The notes: generated from the sequence alone by a model not told the origin. DNA of 64,000 nucleotides from Betaproteobacteria bacterium LSUCC0117 (GCA_030441535.1 JAUJFZ010000001.1:338001-402000); one strand, 5' to 3'; shown: positions 52,662-62,364, counted from the stretch's first letter. Numbers and translations are program-made.

Positions 52662-54683
52662 ATGAGTAACACACTGTCTGCCAACGCACTGTTGGCTGTC
52701 CCGTTAGCGCCGCTGGTTGGCGCGATGTTGGCCGGTATCTTCGGAACCAAACTTGGCGGAAACCTTTTAGGTCGGAAGGCGAGCCACACCGTCACCATTT
52801 TGGGTGTCTTCATCGCCTTCATCTTGTCAGCCATGACCTTGTCTGAGGTGATGGACGGGGCTGGTTTCAACGCAACGATTTACGAGTGGATGGTCGTTGG
52901 TGGCTTGCGCATGGAGATTGGCTTCATGATCGATGGCTTGACTGCCATGATGATGGTGGTCGTCACATTCGTCTCGCTCATGGTGCACATCTACACCATC
53001 GGTTACATGGCCGAGGACGAGGGCTATAACCGCTTCTTCTCCTACATCTCACTGTTTACCTTCTCTATGTTGATGCTCGTGATGAGCAACAACCTGCTTC
53101 AGTTGTTCTTCGGCTGGGAAGCCGTGGGCTTGGTGTCCTACCTGCTGATCGGCTTCTGGTTCAAGCGCTCGACAGCGGTGTTTGCCAACATGAAAGCCTT
53201 CTTGGTGAACCGCGTGGGCGACTTTGGTTTCATCTTGGGTATTGGCCTGATCGCAAGCTACACCGGTACCCTGAACTACACCGAAATTTTTGGTCAAGCT
53301 GGTGGCTTGGTTGGAAAAACGCTGCCCGGAACCGAATGGCTGTTGCTGAGTGTCATCGGCATCTGTTTGTTTGTGGGCGCAATGGGTAAATCGGCACAGT
53401 TCCCACTGCACGTATGGCTGCCAGACTCCATGGAAGGCCCCACGCCGATCTCTGCCTTGATTCACGCCGCCACTATGGTGACGGCTGGTATCTTCATGGT
53501 CGCGCGCATGTCGCCTTTGTATGAATTGAGCGATACCGCGCTGAACTTTATCTTGGTGATTGGTGCGATCACTGCCTTGTTTATGGGCTTTTTGGGCATC
53601 ATTCAAAACGATATCAAGCGAGTGGTGGCGTACTCCACACTGTCTCAGTTGGGTTACATGACGGTTGCGCTGGGCGCATCAGCCTACTCGGTCGCCGTGT
53701 TCCACCTGATGACCCACGCTTTCTTCAAAGCGCTGCTTTTCTTGGCGGCGGGTTCGGTCATCATCGGTATGCACCATAACCAAGACATCCGTTGGATGGG
53801 TGGTGTGCGTAAATACATGCCCATCACGTGGATCACATTCTTGTTAGGCTCGTTGGCGCTCATCGGAACGCCGTTGTTCTCAGGCTTTTACTCAAAAGAC
53901 AGCATCATTGAAGCCGTGACCGCCAGCGCATTGCCGGCGGCCGGTTTTGCGAGCTTTGCGGTGTTAGCCGGCGTCTTCGTGACGGCGTTCTATTCGTTCC
54001 GCGTTTACTTCTTGGTCTTCCATGGCAAAGAACGCTACGACCAGAACCCCGATGCGCATGGTCACGATGACCACCACCATGACGACCACGGTCATGCCGG
54101 CACGCCGCATGAGTCACCCGCTGTGGTGACCCTGCCGTTGGTGTTATTGGCGATTCCATCGGTTGTCATTGGTTTCTTCAGCATTGACACGATGTTGTTC
54201 GGTGATTTCTTCGGGTCAGCAATCGTGGTGGATGAGAGCAAGCACGGCGCGATGGCCGCGTTGCGCGAGTTGTTTGAAAGCCCCATCGGCATGGCTATTC
54301 ATGGCCTGCAAACGGCACCGTTCTGGTTGGCGTTGTCTGGCGTGTTGGCGGCGTATTACATGTACATGGTGAACCCCGCAGTGCCCGCGGCCTTTGCGCG
54401 CACATTGAAGCCCATCATGACGCTTCTTGAGAACAAGTATTACCTCGACTGGTTCAATGAAAACGTGTTGGCGCGCGGCGCGCGCGCCATCGGCATTGGC
54501 CTGTGGAAGGGCGGTGACCAGGGTGTCATCGAAGGCGGTGTGGTGAACGCCAGCTGGAAGCTGGTGGGCCTTATCTCTGGTGTCGTCCGCAAGCTGCAAA
54601 GCGGTTACATCTACCACTACGCACTGGTCATGATTTTGGGCATCTTTGTGCTCGTGACAATGTTCGTTTGGCTGGCGAAATAA
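52662..54683 (+). CDS. nuoL: NADH-quinone oxidoreductase subunit L
   Basis: A 673-residue antiporter-like proton channel subunit with about sixteen spans and the long lateral helix near its C-terminus. Signatures include FFGWEAVGLVSYLLIGFW and VWLPDSMEGPTPISALIHAAT. A His/Asp-rich stretch at about residues 464-483 (HGHDDHHHDDHGH) lies in a loop between spans, a possible metal-binding insert. Confidence 0.97.
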   Translation: MSNTLSANALLAVPLAPLVGAMLAGIFGTKLGGNLLGRKASHTVTILGVFIAFILSAMTLSEVMDGAGFNATIYEWMVVGGLRMEIGFMIDGLTAMMMVVVTFVSLMVHIYTIGYMAEDEGYNRFFSYISLFTFSMLMLVMSNNLLQLFFGWEAVGLVSYLLIGFWFKRSTAVFANMKAFLVNRVGDFGFILGIGLIASYTGTLNYTEIFGQAGGLVGKTLPGTEWLLLSVIGICLFVGAMGKSAQFPLHVWLPDSMEGPTPISALIHAATMVTAGIFMVARMSPLYELSDTALNFILVIGAITALFMGFLGIIQNDIKRVVAYSTLSQLGYMTVALGASAYSVAVFHLMTHAFFKALLFLAAGSVIIGMHHNQDIRWMGGVRKYMPITWITFLLGSLALIGTPLFSGFYSKDSIIEAVTASALPAAGFASFAVLAGVFVTAFYSFRVYFLVFHGKERYDQNPDAHGHDDHHHDDHGHAGTPHESPAVVTLPLVLLAIPSVVIGFFSIDTMLFGDFFGSAIVVDESKHGAMAALRELFESPIGMAIHGLQTAPFWLALSGVLAAYYMYMVNPAVPAAFARTLKPIMTLLENKYYLDWFNENVLARGARAIGIGLWKGGDQGVIEGGVVNASWKLVGLISGVVRKLQSGYIYHYALVMILGIFVLVTMFVWLAK

Positions 54684-54696
54684 GGAGAATAAAAAA

Positions 54697-56172
54697 ATGG
54701 GTTTGCTTAGCCTAGCGATTTGGACGCCGATCGTCTTCGGTGTCCTGCTTTTATTGACTGGTAATGACCAGAACCCGGGCCGTACCCGGTTGCTCTCTTT
54801 AGTGGGCGCCTTGGCCAGCTTGGCCGCAACGTTCCCCATGATTGCTCGTTTCGTTTCGGGTGTCGGTGAGTTGCAACTCGTCGAGCGTGCGCCGTGGGTT
54901 GAGCGGTTCAGCATGTATTACCACCTGGGGGTCGACGGGATCTCTTTCTGGTTGATTGTCCTGACCGCCTTCATCACGTTGATCGTCGTGATCGCAGGTT
55001 GGGAGGTCATCACAGAGCGGGTCAGCCAGTACATGGCCGCCTTTTTGATTCTCAGTGGTTTGATGATCGGTGTCTTCGCTGCGCAAGACGCGATGCTGTT
55101 CTACGTCTTCTTTGAAGCCACGTTGATTCCCATGTATATCATCATCGGTGGCTGGGGTGGCCCCAATAAGATTTACGCCGCGTTCAAGTTCTTCTTGTAT
55201 ACCTTGTTGGGCTCATTGCTCATGTTGGTAGCGCTGATTTACCTTTACAACGCCGCCGACAGCAGCTTCGCGTTAGCCGATTGGTACGAATTACCCCTGA
55301 CAGCGCAAGCGCAGACCTGGTTGTTCTTCGCTTTCTTTGCCGCTTTCGCCGTCAAAGTGCCCATGTGGCCCGTCCACACGTGGTTGCCCGACGTGCACGT
55401 TGAGGCGCCAACTGGCGGTTCAGCCGTGTTGGCTGCCATCATGTTGAAGCTGGGCGCCTACGGTTTCCTGCGTTTCTCGTTGCCCATCGCCCCCGATGCC
55501 GCACACGAGTGGGCGTGGCTGATGATCGCGCTGTCATTGGTCGCCGTGGTCTACGTGGGCTTGGTCGCCATGGTGCAAACCGACATGAAGAAGTTGGTCG
55601 CTTATTCATCCGTGGCGCACATGGGTTTCGTCACATTGGGCTTCTTCTTCTTTGACACGCTGGGGATGTCAGGTGCCGTGATTCAAATGATTGCCCATGG
55701 CTTCGTGTCTGCCGCCATGTTCTTGGCGATCGGCGTTCTGTACGACCGCATGCACTCGCGTGACATTGCTGATTACGGTGGCGTCGCCAACACCATGCCG
55801 AAATTCGCAGCGTTTGCGATTTTGTTTGCGATGGCCAACGCAGGCTTGCCCGGCACAGCTGGTTTCGTGGGCGAGTGGATGGTGATTCTGTCTGCCGTTG
55901 GCTTTAACTTCTGGATCGGCTTCGCCGCCGCCAGTGCGCTGATCTTTGGTGCCGCATACACATTGTGGATGGTGAAGCGGGTCTATTTGGGCGACATCGC
56001 GAACGACAACGTTCGAGAGCTCACCGATATCAACGGCCGCGAGTTCCTGATGCTCGCCTTGCTCGCACTGGCTGTCTTGGCAATGGGCGTGTACCCCAAG
56101 CCAATGACAGACGTAATCAATCCTTCCGTTGAATTGTTGCTACAGCACGTAGCACAGTCCAAGTTACTGTAG
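54697..56172 (+). CDS. nuoM: NADH-quinone oxidoreductase subunit M
   Basis: A 491-residue antiporter-like proton channel subunit with about fourteen spans. FFEATLIPMYIIIGGWGG contains the key Glu, and VHTWLPDVHVEAPTGGS the conserved loop. AAGGAG lies upstream of the start, 13 bases after nuoL. Confidence 0.98.
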   Translation: MGLLSLAIWTPIVFGVLLLLTGNDQNPGRTRLLSLVGALASLAATFPMIARFVSGVGELQLVERAPWVERFSMYYHLGVDGISFWLIVLTAFITLIVVIAGWEVITERVSQYMAAFLILSGLMIGVFAAQDAMLFYVFFEATLIPMYIIIGGWGGPNKIYAAFKFFLYTLLGSLLMLVALIYLYNAADSSFALADWYELPLTAQAQTWLFFAFFAAFAVKVPMWPVHTWLPDVHVEAPTGGSAVLAAIMLKLGAYGFLRFSLPIAPDAAHEWAWLMIALSLVAVVYVGLVAMVQTDMKKLVAYSSVAHMGFVTLGFFFFDTLGMSGAVIQMIAHGFVSAAMFLAIGVLYDRMHSRDIADYGGVANTMPKFAAFAILFAMANAGLPGTAGFVGEWMVILSAVGFNFWIGFAAASALIFGAAYTLWMVKRVYLGDIANDNVRELTDINGREFLMLALLALAVLAMGVYPKPMTDVINPSVELLLQHVAQSKLL

Positions 56173-56180
56173 GTTTAGAC

Positions 56181-57674
56181 ATGATCGACAAACTGAGCTG
56201 GGTGGCTGCTTACCCGGAAATCCTCCTGCTGGTGATGACCTGTGTCATTGCCATGGCCGACCTGGGTGTAAAGAGCGTTAAGCGCAGCTCCACCTACATC
56301 ATTACCCTGCTGACCCTCGCTGCGTTGTCAATCATCAATGCGGCCTATGCGATGAACGGGGAAACCATCATTGCTTTCGGTGGCATGGTGATTTCCGACC
56401 CCATGGGTCATTGGCTCAAGAGCTTCGCGTCATTAGCCATGTTCATCACGCTGATCTACGGGCGCGATTACGCGTGCGATCGCGGCATGTTGCGCGGTGG
56501 TGAACTGTTCACCCTGTCACTGTTTGCCTTGCTGGGCATGTACATCATGATGAGTGGTCACCACTTCGTCGTTTTGTATCTGGGTCTTGAGCTGTTGACC
56601 CTGTCCAGCTACGCGCTGGTTGCCTTGCGTCGTGACAACGCCAACGCCTCAGAGGCCGCGATGAAGTACTTTGTACTGGGCGCGATGGCTAGCGGTTTCA
56701 TGTTGTACGGCTTGTCCATGATGTATGGTGCCACCGGCTCACTTGATGTGGCGGTCGTTTCACAGCAGCTCACCACGGGCGAAGCGGATAGCCGCGTGCT
56801 TGCGTTGGGTGTTGTATTTGTGGTGGCCGGTTTGGCGTTCAAGCTTGGCGCTGCACCCTTCCACATGTGGGTACCCGACGTCTACGACGGTGCGCCAACA
56901 GCCGTGACCCTCATGATTGCTGGTGCGCCAAAGCTGGCTGCCTTTGCCATCGTGATGCGCTTGCTGGTTGAGGGCATGTTGCCCATGGCGCTTGATTGGC
57001 AGCAGATGCTGGGCATTTTGGCTGTTGCATCGTTGCTGGTGGGTAACCTCGCGGCGATTGCGCAAACCAATGTCAAGCGCATGTTGGCTTTTTCAACCAT
57101 TGCCCAAATGGGCTTTGTGTTGTTGGGTATGGTGGCGGGTGTGAATGACGGCACCGCCAGTAACGCGCTCAATGCCTACAGCGCCACGATGTTCTACATG
57201 GTGACTTATGTGCTCACCACGCTGGCGACTTTCGGTGTGATCCTGCTGTTGAACCAATCTAACTTTGAAGTTGAGAAGCTGAGCGATTTGGCCGGTCTTA
57301 ACCAACGCAGCCCCATGATGGCAGGCGTTTTGGCAGCGTCCATGTTCTCGTTGGCGGGCGTGCCTCCCATGGTGGGCTTCTACGCGAAACTGTCGGTTTT
57401 GCAAGCGTTGCTGGAGTCTAACGAAGCGGCCTATATCTACCTCGGTATCTTCGCTGTGCTGATGTCATTGGTGGGCGCGTTCTACTACCTGCGCATTGTG
57501 AAGTTGATGTATTTCGACGCGCCTTCTGGCGAACAGACGGCAATAGGTATCCATGCCCCAGCGGAGGCCAAGTTGGTCTTGGGCCTCAATGGTTTGAGCT
57601 TGCTGGTCTTTGGTTTGGTGCCGAGTGGACTGATGGTTTTGTGCGCCCAGGCGATCACGGAACTATTGGTTTAA
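56181..57674 (+). CDS. nuoN: NADH-quinone oxidoreductase subunit N
   Basis: A 497-residue antiporter-like subunit, the last of the fourteen. The signatures are LYLGLELLTLSSYALVALRR and FHMWVPDVYDGAPTAVTLM. It begins 8 bases after nuoM and is followed after 18 bases by the DUF2818 gene. Confidence 0.98.
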   Translation: MIDKLSWVAAYPEILLLVMTCVIAMADLGVKSVKRSSTYIITLLTLAALSIINAAYAMNGETIIAFGGMVISDPMGHWLKSFASLAMFITLIYGRDYACDRGMLRGGELFTLSLFALLGMYIMMSGHHFVVLYLGLELLTLSSYALVALRRDNANASEAAMKYFVLGAMASGFMLYGLSMMYGATGSLDVAVVSQQLTTGEADSRVLALGVVFVVAGLAFKLGAAPFHMWVPDVYDGAPTAVTLMIAGAPKLAAFAIVMRLLVEGMLPMALDWQQMLGILAVASLLVGNLAAIAQTNVKRMLAFSTIAQMGFVLLGMVAGVNDGTASNALNAYSATMFYMVTYVLTTLATFGVILLLNQSNFEVEKLSDLAGLNQRSPMMAGVLAASMFSLAGVPPMVGFYAKLSVLQALLESNEAAYIYLGIFAVLMSLVGAFYYLRIVKLMYFDAPSGEQTAIGIHAPAEAKLVLGLNGLSLLVFGLVPSGLMVLCAQAITELLV

Positions 57675-57692
57675 GGCGGGCTCTGATCTCGC

Positions 57693-57998
57693 ATGAACAA
57701 TGCAAACGCCGTCTGGTTGGTCATCGCGCTCGCGGTGACCGCTGCCAACCTACCATTCCTAAACAACCGCTGGTTGGGGGTTTTGTCTCGTGGCGGTGCG
57801 ACTGAAAAAGGTCTGGCACTGCGCCTGCTGGAGCTGGTGTTGTTTTATTTCGTGGTGGGTGGTGCTGGCTTGGCACTTGAGAACCACCTCAGCCAAATCT
57901 ACCCCCAAAACTGGGAGTTTTACGCCGTCACCGCATTCTTGTTTGCGACGCTGGCTTTCCCGGGATTTGTGTACCGTTACCTCTGGCGCAAGAAGTAA
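57693..57998 (+). CDS. DUF2818 family membrane protein
   Basis: A 101-residue protein with about three hydrophobic spans (near residues 6-22, 43-62 and 77-95). The pattern ANLPFLNNRWLGV and LENHLSQIYPQNWEFYAVT is the DUF2818 family, which in betaproteobacteria is encoded directly after nuoN. No function is known. Its position suggests a complex I assembly or accessory role, which is inference only. It faces ihfB, 16 bases away. Confidence 0.88.
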   Translation: MNNANAVWLVIALAVTAANLPFLNNRWLGVLSRGGATEKGLALRLLELVLFYFVVGGAGLALENHLSQIYPQNWEFYAVTAFLFATLAFPGFVYRYLWRKK

Positions 57999-58014
57999 TT
58001 GGGCTGACGCGCAC

Positions 58015-58323
58015 TCAGTCTTTGGGTGCGGCGTCTTTCTCTGGCGATTGATCAACCGCTTCACGCAATCCTTTACCTGGCTTAAAGTGCGGTACGCGCT
58101 TCTCAGGGATGTCGACGCGCTCACCTGAGCGGGGGTTGCGACCGACACGGGCAGGGCGGTGGTTGACCGTAAAGCTTCCAAACCCACGGATTTCGATGCG
58201 GTGGCCCTTCACCAAGGCCTCGCCCATCCCATCCAGCATGGTGCGTACGGCTTGTTCGGCATCTCGGTGGGCTAATTGGCTAAAGCGTTCTGCCAATGCA
58301 TCGACTAAATCACTGCGTGTCAT
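58015..58323 (-). CDS. ihfB: Integration host factor subunit beta
   Basis: A 102-residue HU/IHF-fold protein that bends DNA as a heterodimer with IhfA. EIRGFGSFTVNHRPARVGRNPRSGE is the DNA-contacting arm, and FKPGKGLREAV the C-terminal part. AAAGGA lies 10 bases before the start. It follows rpsA and a terminator, the usual proteobacterial order. Confidence 0.97.
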   Translation of the reverse strand: MTRSDLVDALAERFSQLAHRDAEQAVRTMLDGMGEALVKGHRIEIRGFGSFTVNHRPARVGRNPRSGERVDIPEKRVPHFKPGKGLREAVDQSPEKDAAPKD

Positions 58324-58380
58324 GACTCTAATTATCCTTTAAAAACAACGGCCATTCGCATTTTTTCCATTCGAACAGGC

Positions 58381-58450
58381 AAAAAAAAGCCCAGTCATTC
58401 GGTGCGTTAGCACCTGCAGACCGGGCTTCGTCTGGCGCCGCTGGCGCCAG
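58381..58450 (-). terminator. Double hairpin terminator of rpsA
   Basis: On the minus strand after the rpsA stop there is first a perfect 8-bp stem with a 3-base loop (58450-58443 with 58439-58432). Then comes a two-part stem, outer arms of 9 positions with one wobble (58427-58419 with 58396-58388) and inner 5 bp (58414-58410 with 58405-58401), ending in eight T. The second is a convincing intrinsic terminator. Confidence 0.9.
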
Positions 58451-58462
58451 TGCTTTCAGTGA

Positions 58463-60151
58463 TTAGCTGTTGCTTTCACCGTTGTCCAACTTGGCACGCA
58501 ACAGCGCACCCAGGCTGGTGGTACCAGCGCTGCCTGCAGCTTGTTGGTTCAAGGTTGACATGGCTTCTTGCTGGTCAGCAGCGTCCTTGGCGCGGATTGA
58601 CAACTGGATGCTGCGTGCCTTGCGGTCAACGTTCAACACCACGGCGGTCACTTCATCGCCTTCTTTCAGAACGGTGCGTGCATCTTCAACGCGGTCAGCG
58701 CTGATTTCGCTGGCGCGCAGGTAGCCGACCAAGTCATCGCCCAAATCAATCTCCGCACCCTTGGCATCGACTGACTTGACCTTACCGGTCACGATCTGGC
58801 CCTTGTCGTTCATTGAAGTGAACGTGGTGAAGCTGTCGTCATCCAACTGCTTGATACCCAAGCTGATGCGCTCGCGCTCAACGTCGATTGCCAACACAAC
58901 GGCTTCAACTTCTTGACCCTTCTTGAAGTTACGAACAGCGGCTTCGCCGGGTTCGGTCCATGACAGGTCAGACAAGTGAACCAAGCCGTCGATGCCTGAG
59001 GCCAAGCCCAAGAACACGCCGAAGTCGGTGATTGACTTGATGGGGCCCTTGACACGGTCACCGCGCTTAACGGTGCTTGCGAAGTCTTCCCATGGGTTAG
59101 CACGGCACTGCTTCATACCCAAGCTGATACGACGCTTGTCTTCGTCGATCTCGAGCACCATGACTTCCACTTCGTCGCCCAAAGCAACGATCTTGGAAGG
59201 TGCAACGTTCTTGTTCGTCCAGTCCATTTCAGAGACGTGGACCAAGCCTTCGATGCCAGGCTCAAGCTCAACAAACGCGCCGTAGTCAGCGATGTTGGTG
59301 ATCTTGCCGAACAAGCGAGTGCTCTGTGGGTAGCGACGTGCAACGCCCATCCAGGGGTCATCACCCATTTGCTTCAAGCCCAGAGAAACGCGGTGCTTCT
59401 CAGCGTCGAACTTGAGGATTTTAGCTGTAATTTCTTGACCAGCCTGAACCACTTCGCTCGGGTGACGGACACGACGCCATGCCATGTCGGTGATGTGCAA
59501 CAAGCCATCGATACCACCCAAGTCGACGAATGCGCCGTACTCGGTGATGTTCTTGACCACACCGGTCACGATGGCGCCTTCGGCCAAAGTCTCCATCAAC
59601 TTGGCGCGCTCTTCGCCCATGCTGACTTCCACCACAGCGCGACGTGACAACACGACGTTGTTGCGCTTGCGGTCGAGCTTTATGACTTTGAACTCCAACG
59701 TCTTGTTTTCGTATGGCGTCAGGTCTTTGGTTGGGCGCATATCGACCAGCGAACCGGGCAAGAATGCGCGGATGCCGTTGACCAAAACGGTCAAGCCGCC
59801 TTTGACTTTGCCAGTGGTTGTGCCGGTGACGAATTCACCAGACTCGAGTGCTTTCTCGAGTGACATCCATGAGGCCAAACGCTTGGCTTTGTCACGTGAC
59901 AACAAGGTGTCGCCGTAGCCGTTCTCAACGGCGTCGATGGCAACTGATACGAAGTCGCCCACTCGGACTTCGATTTCGCCCTGGTCGTTCTTGAACTCTT
60001 CAAGGGGAACATACGCCTCAGACTTCAAGCCGGCGTTCACAACGACGTGGTTGTGATCGATACGGACGACTTCAGCAGAGATCACCTCACCCGTGCGCAT
60101 TTCGGCACGTTTCAGTGACTCTTCAAATAGGGCGGCAAAAGATTCGGACAT
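58463..60151 (-). CDS. rpsA: 30S ribosomal protein S1
   Basis: A 562-residue bS1 with six S1 RNA-binding repeats, for example TEYGAFVDLGGIDGLLHITD and IADYGAFVELEPGIEGLVH. It brings structured mRNAs to the 30S subunit. AGGA lies 8 bases before ATG 60151. The leader between aroA-cmk and rpsA can fold, and rpsA is known in other bacteria to regulate its own translation. Confidence 0.98.
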   Translation of the reverse strand: MSESFAALFEESLKRAEMRTGEVISAEVVRIDHNHVVVNAGLKSEAYVPLEEFKNDQGEIEVRVGDFVSVAIDAVENGYGDTLLSRDKAKRLASWMSLEKALESGEFVTGTTTGKVKGGLTVLVNGIRAFLPGSLVDMRPTKDLTPYENKTLEFKVIKLDRKRNNVVLSRRAVVEVSMGEERAKLMETLAEGAIVTGVVKNITEYGAFVDLGGIDGLLHITDMAWRRVRHPSEVVQAGQEITAKILKFDAEKHRVSLGLKQMGDDPWMGVARRYPQSTRLFGKITNIADYGAFVELEPGIEGLVHVSEMDWTNKNVAPSKIVALGDEVEVMVLEIDEDKRRISLGMKQCRANPWEDFASTVKRGDRVKGPIKSITDFGVFLGLASGIDGLVHLSDLSWTEPGEAAVRNFKKGQEVEAVVLAIDVERERISLGIKQLDDDSFTTFTSMNDKGQIVTGKVKSVDAKGAEIDLGDDLVGYLRASEISADRVEDARTVLKEGDEVTAVVLNVDRKARSIQLSIRAKDAADQQEAMSTLNQQAAGSAGTTSLGALLRAKLDNGESNS

Positions 60152-60244
60152 GAAATTTTCCTATTTGGCTTCACTCACATGACACAGCGCAAGAAATGCA
60201 AACGATAAAGCGTGCAAACACGTGCGACAAAGAGATGTAGAGGG

Positions 60245-60308
60245 AGTGGCCAGTTTTGCAGCAGAGCTGCGGGGTTAAGTTAAACATCCTGCCTCGCAGC
60301 AGGCCACT
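60245..60308 (-). promoter_or_regulatory. Folded rpsA leader
   Basis: On the minus strand, outer arms of 7 bp (60308-60302 with 60251-60245) enclose a 9-position stem with one wobble (60300-60292 with 60274-60266) and a 17-base loop. A 14-base asymmetric bulge separates the two. The structure lies about 95 bases before the rpsA start. It could end the aroA-cmk message or serve S1 autoregulation; neither is shown. Confidence 0.4.
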
Positions 60309-60326
60309 GGGGGCCCGACGTACGAT

Positions 60327-62357
60327 TTAGGTCTTCGGTTGCTTACCTTGCCACCAGCTCAAGACCAGTTGGATCGATTCATCGATACCCATGTCGGTGT
60401 TGTCCAGTAGCACGGCATCTTCAGCTGGTTTGAGGGGCGCATGCGCGCGATTGGTATCACGGGCGTCGCGCTCTTGCAAATCGGCGAGAAGACTATCGAG
60501 TTTAGCAGGAATTCCCTTCGAAATCAATTGGCTGTAGCGTCTCTCGGCCCGTTTCTGGGCACTGGCCGTCAGAAAAACCTTGAGGGGGGCCTGCGGGAAG
60601 ATGACGGTCCCCATATCCCGGCCATCGGCGACCAGTCCCGGGGCTTTTGCAAAGCGGTGTTGCAGCTCCAGCAAGGCCTGTCGTACCGGTGCAACAGCGC
60701 TGACCCGCGATGCGCCCATGCCAGCGGCCTCCGTCCGAATCGCCTCACTGACATCGGTCTCACCGAGGTAGACGCGATCCTCTTCAAACCGAACTGCCAT
60801 ATCAGCCGCAATCGCGGCAACGCGCTGCGCGTGATCCGGTTGGGCTAAGTCATCTGTGTGGGTCGAAACACCCGCCATTTCGGCGGCGACACCGACCAAG
60901 CGATACAGCGCCCCCGAATCGAGCCACGCGTAACCCAAGGCCTTTGCCACTCCCTGTGACAAGGTGCCTTTGCCCGACGCAGTCGGTCCGTCAATACAGA
61001 TGACTGGTACCGTACCCGCGTGCGGTGTTGTGGCGCTGAACAAAGCCTCAAAGTAATCGGGGTAGGTTTTGGCGACGCAATGCGGCTCGTTGATGCGAAT
61101 CGGTAACTTGGCAGGGCTCAGCGCTGCCAGCGAAAAACACATAGCGATGCGGTGGTCGTCATAGGTATCGATGGGCGCCGTGCGCCAGTCGGCACTTTGC
61201 GCAGGTGGCGTCACGCTCAGGTAGTCCGCGCCTTCTTCGACGGTGGCCCCCAGCTTTCGCAATTCAGTGGCCATGGCAGTGAGGCGATCAGTCTCTTTCA
61301 CACGCCAACTGGCGATGTTTCGCAAAGTGGTCGTCCCATTGGCGTACAACGCCATGACAGCTAAGGTCATAGCGGCATCAGGAATATGGTTGCAGTCCAG
61401 ATCAATCGCTTTGAGTGGCCATGCGCCGCGCTTGACGGTCAGGTGATTGTCGCCGCCCGTTACGTCGGCACCCATGAGTGCCGCGGCCTCGATGAAGCGG
61501 ATATCGCCTTGGATGGACTGCAAGCCAACGCCATTGATACGCACGCCATCGGTACTCCCCAAGGCACCCAACGCGACAAAATAGCTGGCCGAAGAGGCAT
61601 CGGCTTCCACATGGATCTTGCCAGGTGATTGGTATCGACTACTACCCGGAATGGTGAATCGCTTCCACTCGTCGCGCTTAACGTGGACGCCGAATTGTGC
61701 GAGCAATTTCAGCGTGATTTCGATATACGGTTTGGAGATCAACTCACCCACCACATCAATCACCACATCATCTTTGGCAACCAAAGGCAGCGCCAGCAGC
61801 AATGCGGTTAAGAACTGGCTAGACACATCACCCCGAACGGGGATTGGATCTTTCAAATTCAGGGTGTGCAGTGCGCCGTCACCCAGTCGTAAAGGGGGGT
61901 AGCCCGGTTGGCCCAGGTCGGTCACGATGCCGCCGAGCGCGCGCAAGGCATCGACCAAGTCGCCGATCGGACGCTCGTGCATGCGGGGGACACCCGACAC
62001 CTCAAAGCTGCCTCCCTGAGTGCTGGCCATCAAGGTGAGTGCCGCCGTGAGCGGGCGCATCGCGGTACCGGCGTTACCTAAAAATAGCGCCGCTGATTGG
62101 GTTCGGAGTCGACCGTTCAGTCCGACGACGCGGACATGATTGACACCCGTTGAAGTCACCTCGCAGCCCAGCACTTTCAGGGCCTCCAGCATGACGTGGG
62201 TATCGTCGGAGGCCAACAGATCGTGCACCTCCGTGGCGCCGTCGCACAGCGCTGCGAGCAGCAACACGCGGTTAGAAATACTTTTTGAGCCGGGAAGCGT
62301 CACCGCACCGTCGGCGGTTGCGATCGGAGGGACGTCGAGAAAGGCTTGTTTAAACAT
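60327..62357 (-). CDS. aroA-cmk: Fused EPSP synthase / cytidylate kinase
   Basis: A 676-residue two-domain enzyme. Residues 1 to about 440 are EPSP synthase of the shikimate pathway: LPGSKSISNRVLLLAAL (21-37), LGNAGTAMRPLTAAL (93-107) and YDDHRIAMCFSL (399-410). Residues from about 450 are CMP kinase: IDGPTASGKGTLSQGVA (P-loop near 455-471) and later LVADGRDMGTVIFP. The frame is continuous with no stop between domains and only about ten linker residues. Both active sites look intact. Fusions of this kind are annotated in some Burkholderiales. It lies between tyrA and rpsA, where separate aroA and cmk genes usually sit. Confidence 0.95.
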   Translation of the reverse strand: MFKQAFLDVPPIATADGAVTLPGSKSISNRVLLLAALCDGATEVHDLLASDDTHVMLEALKVLGCEVTSTGVNHVRVVGLNGRLRTQSAALFLGNAGTAMRPLTAALTLMASTQGGSFEVSGVPRMHERPIGDLVDALRALGGIVTDLGQPGYPPLRLGDGALHTLNLKDPIPVRGDVSSQFLTALLLALPLVAKDDVVIDVVGELISKPYIEITLKLLAQFGVHVKRDEWKRFTIPGSSRYQSPGKIHVEADASSASYFVALGALGSTDGVRINGVGLQSIQGDIRFIEAAALMGADVTGGDNHLTVKRGAWPLKAIDLDCNHIPDAAMTLAVMALYANGTTTLRNIASWRVKETDRLTAMATELRKLGATVEEGADYLSVTPPAQSADWRTAPIDTYDDHRIAMCFSLAALSPAKLPIRINEPHCVAKTYPDYFEALFSATTPHAGTVPVICIDGPTASGKGTLSQGVAKALGYAWLDSGALYRLVGVAAEMAGVSTHTDDLAQPDHAQRVAAIAADMAVRFEEDRVYLGETDVSEAIRTEAAGMGASRVSAVAPVRQALLELQHRFAKAPGLVADGRDMGTVIFPQAPLKVFLTASAQKRAERRYSQLISKGIPAKLDSLLADLQERDARDTNRAHAPLKPAEDAVLLDNTDMGIDESIQLVLSWWQGKQPKT

Positions 62358-62364
62358 AAGAGAC

